Assembly (NCBI GenBank): GCA_031275955.1
Contig: JAISNZ010000156.1
Span: 1 to 9,675 of the forward strand
Source: Desulfovibrio sp.
GTDB lineage: Bacteria > Desulfobacterota > Desulfovibrionia > Desulfovibrionales > Desulfovibrionaceae
Reading direction: 5' to 3'
DNA length: 9,675 nt
Shown here piece by piece: positions 5,727 to 9,675 of this stretch. The notes beneath the pieces were generated by a model that was not told the origin of the DNA, made no database searches, and saw only the letters and a program-made list of their open reading frames with translations. Numbering within the stretch: the first letter of the stretch is position 1; every line of letters starts with the position of its first letter. The position numbers and the translations under genes were made by a program.

Positions 5727-6503
5727 ATGACCGGCTGCCTCAAACGCCTGTATGTCTGGCTGGTTTACGGCTTCTTTTATCTCCCCCTGCTGGTCATGTT
5801 CCTCTATTCCTTCAACACCAACAAGTATACGACCGCCTGGGGCGGCTTTTCCCTCAAGTGGTATGCCTCCCTCCTGCACAACACCGCCATTCTGGACGCC
5901 GCCCTCAATTCCCTCCTGGTGGCCACCTGCGCCGCCTCTCTGGCAACCCTGCTGGGAGCCCTCGCCGCCGTCTGCCTCAAACGCTACCGCTTTCCCGGAC
6001 ACCGGGCACTGGCCATCGGCATCCTCCTGCTCACCGTTTCCCCGGACATCGTCATGGGCATTTCCTTCCTTATTCTTTTCATCGCCTGCTCCATCCAGCT
6101 CGGCTTTTTCACCCTGCTCATCTCCCATACCGCCCTCTGCGCCCCCTTTGTGGCCGTTACCGCCCTGGCCCGCCTGGCGGAATTCGACGAGCGGCTCATT
6201 GAGGCGGCCCGCGACCTCGGCGCCTCCGAAGCCGGCGCCCTGCTGCACATCCTTCTCCCCCTCACCGCCCCGGCCGTGGCCGCGGGCTGGCTTCTAAGCT
6301 TCACCCTGTCCATGGACGACGTCCTCATCAGCACCTTTGTCACCGGGCCTTCCTTTGAAGTCCTGCCCGTGCGCATCTATTCCATGGTCAAACTGGGCGT
6401 GAAACCCGACGTCAACGCCCTCTCGGCCATCATGTTTCTTCTGACCCTGAGTCTGGTTCTGCTGGCCAGGGTCGTTAGCCAACTAAGGAGGAAAACCGCA
6501 TGA
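5727..6503 (+). CDS. potC: Polyamine ABC transporter permease PotC
   Basis: The 258-residue second permease half pairs with PotB. The N-terminal helix (about 10-28) ends in the PotC-like YSFN at 27-30. SPDIVMGISFL at 105-115 and SMDDVLISTFVTGP at 195-208 are close to the family hallmarks. The EAA loop lies at about 158-178 (EAARDLGASEAGALLHILLP). The ATG at 5727 comes two bases after the potB stop, with GAGGAA in front of it. Its stop codon overlaps the start of potD in ATGA. Six hydrophobic helices and the overall length match PotC. Confidence 0.92.
   Translation: MTGCLKRLYVWLVYGFFYLPLLVMFLYSFNTNKYTTAWGGFSLKWYASLLHNTAILDAALNSLLVATCAASLATLLGALAAVCLKRYRFPGHRALAIGILLLTVSPDIVMGISFLILFIACSIQLGFFTLLISHTALCAPFVAVTALARLAEFDERLIEAARDLGASEAGALLHILLPLTAPAVAAGWLLSFTLSMDDVLISTFVTGPSFEVLPVRIYSMVKLGVKPDVNALSAIMFLLTLSLVLLARVVSQLRRKTA
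6485..6491 (+). promoter_or_regulatory. Strong ribosome-binding site of potD
   Basis: AAGGAGG lies eight bases before the ATG at 6500 and within the end of potC. It is the best Shine-Dalgarno match in the operon and contrasts with the weak site of potA. Stronger translation would suit a periplasmic binding protein, which is normally made in excess over the membrane parts. Confidence 0.7.
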
Positions 6504-7558
6504 CCGCCTTTCGTCCCGTTCTCTTCGCCCTGGCCCTGCTGCTCTTCTGCGGCTCGCCCCTTCCTGTCCTGGCGGCTTCGCCGGAGACGAAGGAGGTTGT
6601 GGTCTACAACTGGTCGGAATACATCCCCCAGGATGTCCTGGACGACTTCACCAAGGAAACAGGCATCAAGGTCGTCTACTCCACCTTTGAATCCAACGAG
6701 GCCATGTACGCCAAGGTGAAGCTCCTGCGCGGCAGGGACTACGATGTGGTTGTCCCCTCCACCTATTTCGTGGAGCTGCTGCGCGAAGAAAAGCTCATCC
6801 AGCCCCTGGACCTGTCCAGAATCAGCAATTTCAGCAATCTGGATCCCTCCCTCCTCAATCAGGACTATGATCCCGGAAATGCCTACAGCATTCCCTATAT
6901 GTGCGGCATCATGGGACTCGCGTACAATACCAAATATATCAAACCCGGCACGCTCACCTCCTGGAAGGACCTGCTTAACCCGGAACTGAAGGGGAAAATC
7001 ATCCTCACCGACGATTTGCGCGACGCCTTCGGCCTGGCCCTGCTCGCCCAGGGCCATTCCGTCAACTCCGTCGATCCGGCGGAAATCAGGCAGGCTTCCG
7101 AATTTCTGACCCGGCTGAAGGCCTCCGTGCGCGTTTTTGACGTCACCGCCATCAAGCAGGCCCTGATCAGCGAGGAGGTCTGGACAGGCCCCATCTGGAA
7201 CGGCGACTACCTTGTGGCCCGGGAGGAAAACCCGGATCTCGCCTTTCTCTTTCCCAAGGAAGGCGGCATTCCCTGGGTGGACAGCTTTGTCCTGACCTCC
7301 GGCGCCGCCAATGTGGAGAACGCCTACGCCTTCATCAACTATATGCTCCGCCCCGAGGTGGCCCTGCGCTGCATGGAGGAGTTCAAATACACCTCCCCCA
7401 ATCTCGCCGCCGTCAACCTCCTGCCTCCGGATCTGCGGCAAAACCCCATTTTGCTCCCGGGACCTGAAGAGAGAACACAGGCCGAATACATCGGCAGCAT
7501 CGGCAAGGCCCTGGACGTGTACGAAAAGTACTGGGAGCAGATCAAGACCCTGCGCTAA
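6500..7558 (+). CDS. potD: Spermidine/putrescine-binding periplasmic protein PotD
   Basis: The 352-residue protein captures polyamines in the periplasm and hands them to PotBC. A Sec signal peptide spans about residues 1-26 with a likely VLA-A cleavage site; Cys17 is not in a good lipobox. By eye it aligns to E. coli PotD with a constant offset of +4. W38 and Y41 (NWSEYIP), S87 and Y89 (PSTYF), D172, W233 (IWNGD), W259 and D261 (PWVD), and Y297 match the known ligand residues. The exception is I331, where E. coli has Gln327, and E171 becomes D175. This supports polyamine binding but may shift preference between putrescine and spermidine. It is the last pot gene; its start overlaps the potC stop by 4 bases. 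No terminator follows, and hypD begins 34 bases later. Confidence 0.93.
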   Translation: MTAFRPVLFALALLLFCGSPLPVLAASPETKEVVVYNWSEYIPQDVLDDFTKETGIKVVYSTFESNEAMYAKVKLLRGRDYDVVVPSTYFVELLREEKLIQPLDLSRISNFSNLDPSLLNQDYDPGNAYSIPYMCGIMGLAYNTKYIKPGTLTSWKDLLNPELKGKIILTDDLRDAFGLALLAQGHSVNSVDPAEIRQASEFLTRLKASVRVFDVTAIKQALISEEVWTGPIWNGDYLVAREENPDLAFLFPKEGGIPWVDSFVLTSGAANVENAYAFINYMLRPEVALRCMEEFKYTSPNLAAVNLLPPDLRQNPILLPGPEERTQAEYIGSIGKALDVYEKYWEQIKTLR

Positions 7559-7592
7559 GGCGCTTTCATTCCGGCGGGAAAACAGGCGGATC

Positions 7593-8729
7593 ATGGCCAC
7601 GAAGACAGGGGAAGAAAAGCGGGCTTTGCCGGGGGCGGAACTTTTCGCCGACGCGGCCTTGTGCGCATCGCTCCTCGCCCGTCTGGAGGCGGAACTGGAC
7701 CGGCCGCTGCGCTTTATGGAGGTCTGCGGCACGCATACCGTGTCCCTCTTCCGCAGCGGCCTGCATTCCCTGCTCCCCGCGGGCGTCGTCCACCTCTCCG
7801 GGCCGGGGTGTCCGGTCTGCGTCACCCATGACCGGGAAATCGCCGCCTGCCTGACCCTGGCGGGCAAAGAGGGCGTGACGGTGGCGACCTTCGGCGACCT
7901 TCTGCGCGTGCCGGGGCCGGGGGGCGGAAGCCTGAAGGAGGCCAAGGCCGCCGGAGCGGAGGTGGAGGTGGTCTACTCTCCCCTGGACAGCCTGGATCTG
8001 GCCCGGAAACGTCCGGAGCGCACCGTTGTCTTTCTGGGCGCGGGCTTTGAAACCACCGCCCCCGCCGTGGCCGCCGCCGTGCTGCTGGCGAAAAAATCCG
8101 GCCTGGGCAATTTCGCCGTGCTTTCCCTGCACAAGCTGGTGCCGCCCGCCCTTGAGGCCCTTCTGGCCGAAGAGGGCGCCCCCGGCCTGGACGCCTTGCT
8201 CCTGCCGGGCCACGTGTCCACCATCCTCGGCCTCGCCCCCTACCGCTTCCTGGCGGAGCGGCACAAGATCCCCGGCGTGGTGGGGGGGTTTGAGCCGGCG
8301 GACATCCTGCACTCCCTGCTGCTCATGCTGGACATGCGCAGAACCGGCCTTGCGGAAATCCGCAACCAGTATACGCGGGCCGTGCCGGAGGAAGGCAATC
8401 CCAGGGCCAGGGAGATCCTTTTTTCCGTGTTTGAGCCGGCGGACGCCCTGTGGCGCGGCTTGGAGAGCATTCCGGCCTCCGGCCTGATCATGCGCCGGGA
8501 ATACGGCGACTTTGACGCCTGGCGGCGCTTTTCCCTGGTTCTGCCGGAAAGTCCGCCTGTCCGGGGCTGCCGGTGCGGCGACGTGCTCCGGGGCCGGATA
8601 GCCCCCGCCGCCTGCCCTCTTTTCGCCGCGGCCTGCACCCCGGCCAGCCCGGTGGGACCCTGCATGGTCTCCACGGAAGGGAGCTGCGCCGCCCATTTCC
8701 TCTACCGGGAAGGGAGGGAGGAGAGATGA
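7593..8729 (+). CDS. hypD: NiFe-hydrogenase maturation protein HypD
   Basis: The 378-residue iron-sulfur protein forms, with HypC and HypE, the complex that assembles the Fe(CN)2CO group of NiFe-hydrogenases. Visible motifs are CGTHT at 45-49, GPGCPVC at 70-76 (Cys73, Cys76), GFETT at 151-155, PGHVSTILG at 205-213 and GGFEPADILHS at 231-241. A cysteine-rich C-terminus (Cys326, 328, 341, 348, 357, 365) includes the ligands of the [4Fe-4S] cluster. Length is normal (about 360-380). ATG 7593 is chosen because family similarity starts just after it and no other start lies between it and the potD stop. Its Shine-Dalgarno (AGGCGGA at 7584-7590) is very close to the ATG. A G7 run lies at 8282-8288. 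The usual upstream partner hypC is not here. hypE overlaps its stop codon. Confidence 0.95.
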   Translation: MATKTGEEKRALPGAELFADAALCASLLARLEAELDRPLRFMEVCGTHTVSLFRSGLHSLLPAGVVHLSGPGCPVCVTHDREIAACLTLAGKEGVTVATFGDLLRVPGPGGGSLKEAKAAGAEVEVVYSPLDSLDLARKRPERTVVFLGAGFETTAPAVAAAVLLAKKSGLGNFAVLSLHKLVPPALEALLAEEGAPGLDALLLPGHVSTILGLAPYRFLAERHKIPGVVGGFEPADILHSLLLMLDMRRTGLAEIRNQYTRAVPEEGNPRAREILFSVFEPADALWRGLESIPASGLIMRREYGDFDAWRRFSLVLPESPPVRGCRCGDVLRGRIAPAACPLFAAACTPASPVGPCMVSTEGSCAAHFLYREGREER

Positions 8730-9675
8730 CAACCCCGCTGGTTCTTCTGGATCACGGCAGCGGCGGCCGGGCCTCCCACCGGCTCATCCGGGAGGTGTTC
8801 GCGCGGCATCTGGGCAACCCTCTCCTTATGACCATGGACGACGCGGCCCGTCTGGAACTCTCCGGACCCCTGGCCATGAGTACGGACAGCTATACGGTGG
8901 ACCCGCCGGAGTTTCCCGGCGGAGACATCGGGAGTCTGGCGGTCTATGGGACGGTGAATGACGTGGCCATGCTCGGGGCCAGGCCGCGCTACCTGAGTTG
9001 CGCCTTCATTCTGGAGGAGGGCCTGCCCCTGGATCTTCTGGAGCGGCTGGTCCGATCCATGGCCGAAGCGGCGCAAAAGGCGGATGTCCTGGTGGTCACG
9101 GGAGACACCAAGGTGGTCCCCCGCGGGGCGGCGGATAAACTGTTCATCACCACCACGGGCCTCGGGGAGATTCTGGCCGACCCCGCCCCCTCGGGCAGCC
9201 GGGCGGAACCCGGAGACGCCATTCTTCTCTCCGGAACCGTTGGCGACCACGGCCTGACCATCCTCGCCCAACGGGGGGGGCTGGCCCTGGGCGCCTCCCT
9301 TGCCAGCGATTCCGCTCCGCTGCAGGAGATGGCCGCCTCCCTGATCAGGGAAGGAACGGTCCACGTTTTGCGCGACCCCACGCGGGGCGGACTGGCCACC
9401 ACCCTGAACGAGATTGCCGGGCAATCGGGCGTGGTCTGCGAAATCCGGGAAACCGCCGTGCCGGTCCGGCCCGAGGTGGCTTCGGGCTGCGCCGTTCTGG
9501 GGCTGGACCCCCTGTATCTGGCCAACGAGGGCAAGCTGGTCTGCATGCTGCCCGAATCCGGGGCGGAAAAAGCCCTGGCCGCCATGCGCGCCTCCCCCTA
9601 TGGCGGCGACGCCGCCGTCATCGGCCGGGTCCTGGCCGGCGGCAAGACGGCCAGGCCCGGCCAGGTGATCCTGAT
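8726..9675 (+). CDS. hypE: Hydrogenase maturation protein HypE (partial, right edge)
   Basis: HypE dehydrates a carbamoyl group on its C-terminal cysteine, using ATP, to make the thiocyanate that supplies cyanide ligands to the hydrogenase iron. The window holds the first 316 codons, about 20 short of the usual 330-340. The terminal PR-x-C motif with the essential cysteine would lie beyond the edge and cannot be checked. Motifs of the PurM/AIRS-like ATPase fold are clear: HGSGG at 10-14, TDSY at 53-56, NDVAM at 78-82, GDTKV at 126-130, RDPTRGG at 216-222 and YLANEGK at 264-270. The ATG overlaps the hypD stop (ATGA at 8726-8729), behind purine-rich GGGAGGGAGGAG. A run of eight G at 9273-9280 encodes part of Arg-Gly-Gly (183-185), and the frame is intact. 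Confidence 0.95.
   Translation, partial: MTTPLVLLDHGSGGRASHRLIREVFARHLGNPLLMTMDDAARLELSGPLAMSTDSYTVDPPEFPGGDIGSLAVYGTVNDVAMLGARPRYLSCAFILEEGLPLDLLERLVRSMAEAAQKADVLVVTGDTKVVPRGAADKLFITTTGLGEILADPAPSGSRAEPGDAILLSGTVGDHGLTILAQRGGLALGASLASDSAPLQEMAASLIREGTVHVLRDPTRGGLATTLNEIAGQSGVVCEIRETAVPVRPEVASGCAVLGLDPLYLANEGKLVCMLPESGAEKALAAMRASPYGGDAAVIGRVLAGGKTARPGQVIL

Noticed and set aside
6377..7945. A 522-codon open frame on the - strand over potC, potD and hypD
   Set aside because: Antisense shadow of well-recognised genes with biased third positions; the translation resembles no family and has no ribosome-binding site that I can support.
8702..9585. Two - strand frames opposite hypE
   Set aside because: The + strand encodes an unmistakable HypE with all its motifs. 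The reverse frames are shadows.

Overview
The window is GC-rich DNA, densely coded on the + strand, with strong use of C or G at third codon positions. hypD-hypE (NiFe-hydrogenase maturation), a complete polyamine ABC transporter and amino-acid-type catabolic genes point to an anaerobic, H2-metabolising proteobacterium. The look of the genes suggests a Desulfovibrionaceae-type sulfate or sulfite reducer (Desulfovibrio/Bilophila-like). This assignment is inference from gene content and composition; no marker gene is present to fix it.

Region 1 (1-2990). A leader of about 257 bases carries several inverted repeats. It is followed by a BrnQ-type carrier (258-1592), a small hotdog-fold beta-aminoacyl-CoA ammonia-lyase (1671-2087), a strong intrinsic terminator (2109-2139), and, only 17 bases further on, a metal-dependent amidohydrolase-2 family enzyme (2157-2990). 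The three form a small, apparently catabolic module: uptake of an amino-acid-like compound, elimination of ammonia from a beta-amino-acyl-CoA, and a TIM-barrel hydrolase/decarboxylase of unknown substrate. The CoA-activating enzyme that the lyase needs is not in the window.

Region 2 (2991-3728). This is about 740 bases without a convincing protein gene. It holds a 14-bp tandem duplication, a tRNA-Leu with anticodon CAA and encoded CCA (3214-3298), an 11-bp hairpin just downstream of the tRNA, and a bulged hairpin in the leader of the next operon.

Region 3 (3729-7558). potA-potB-potC-potD is a complete spermidine/putrescine ABC importer: ATPase, two permeases and a periplasmic binding protein. 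The genes are spaced by 1-2 bases or overlap, so they form one operon. potA starts with TTG behind a weak ribosome-binding site; potD has the strongest one.

Region 4 (7593-9675). hypD follows potD after 34 bases with no visible terminator and overlaps hypE by 4 bases. hypE runs off the right edge, lacking only its last ~20 residues, where the functional C-terminal cysteine is expected. hypC, often directly upstream of hypD, is absent here.

Most of the window is well-understood metabolism. I see no phage, transposase, CRISPR array, toxin-antitoxin or defence system. The least explained items are the BrnQ/ammonia-lyase/amidohydrolase module with its internal terminator, the nested inverted repeats at the left edge, and the pot-hyp junction.
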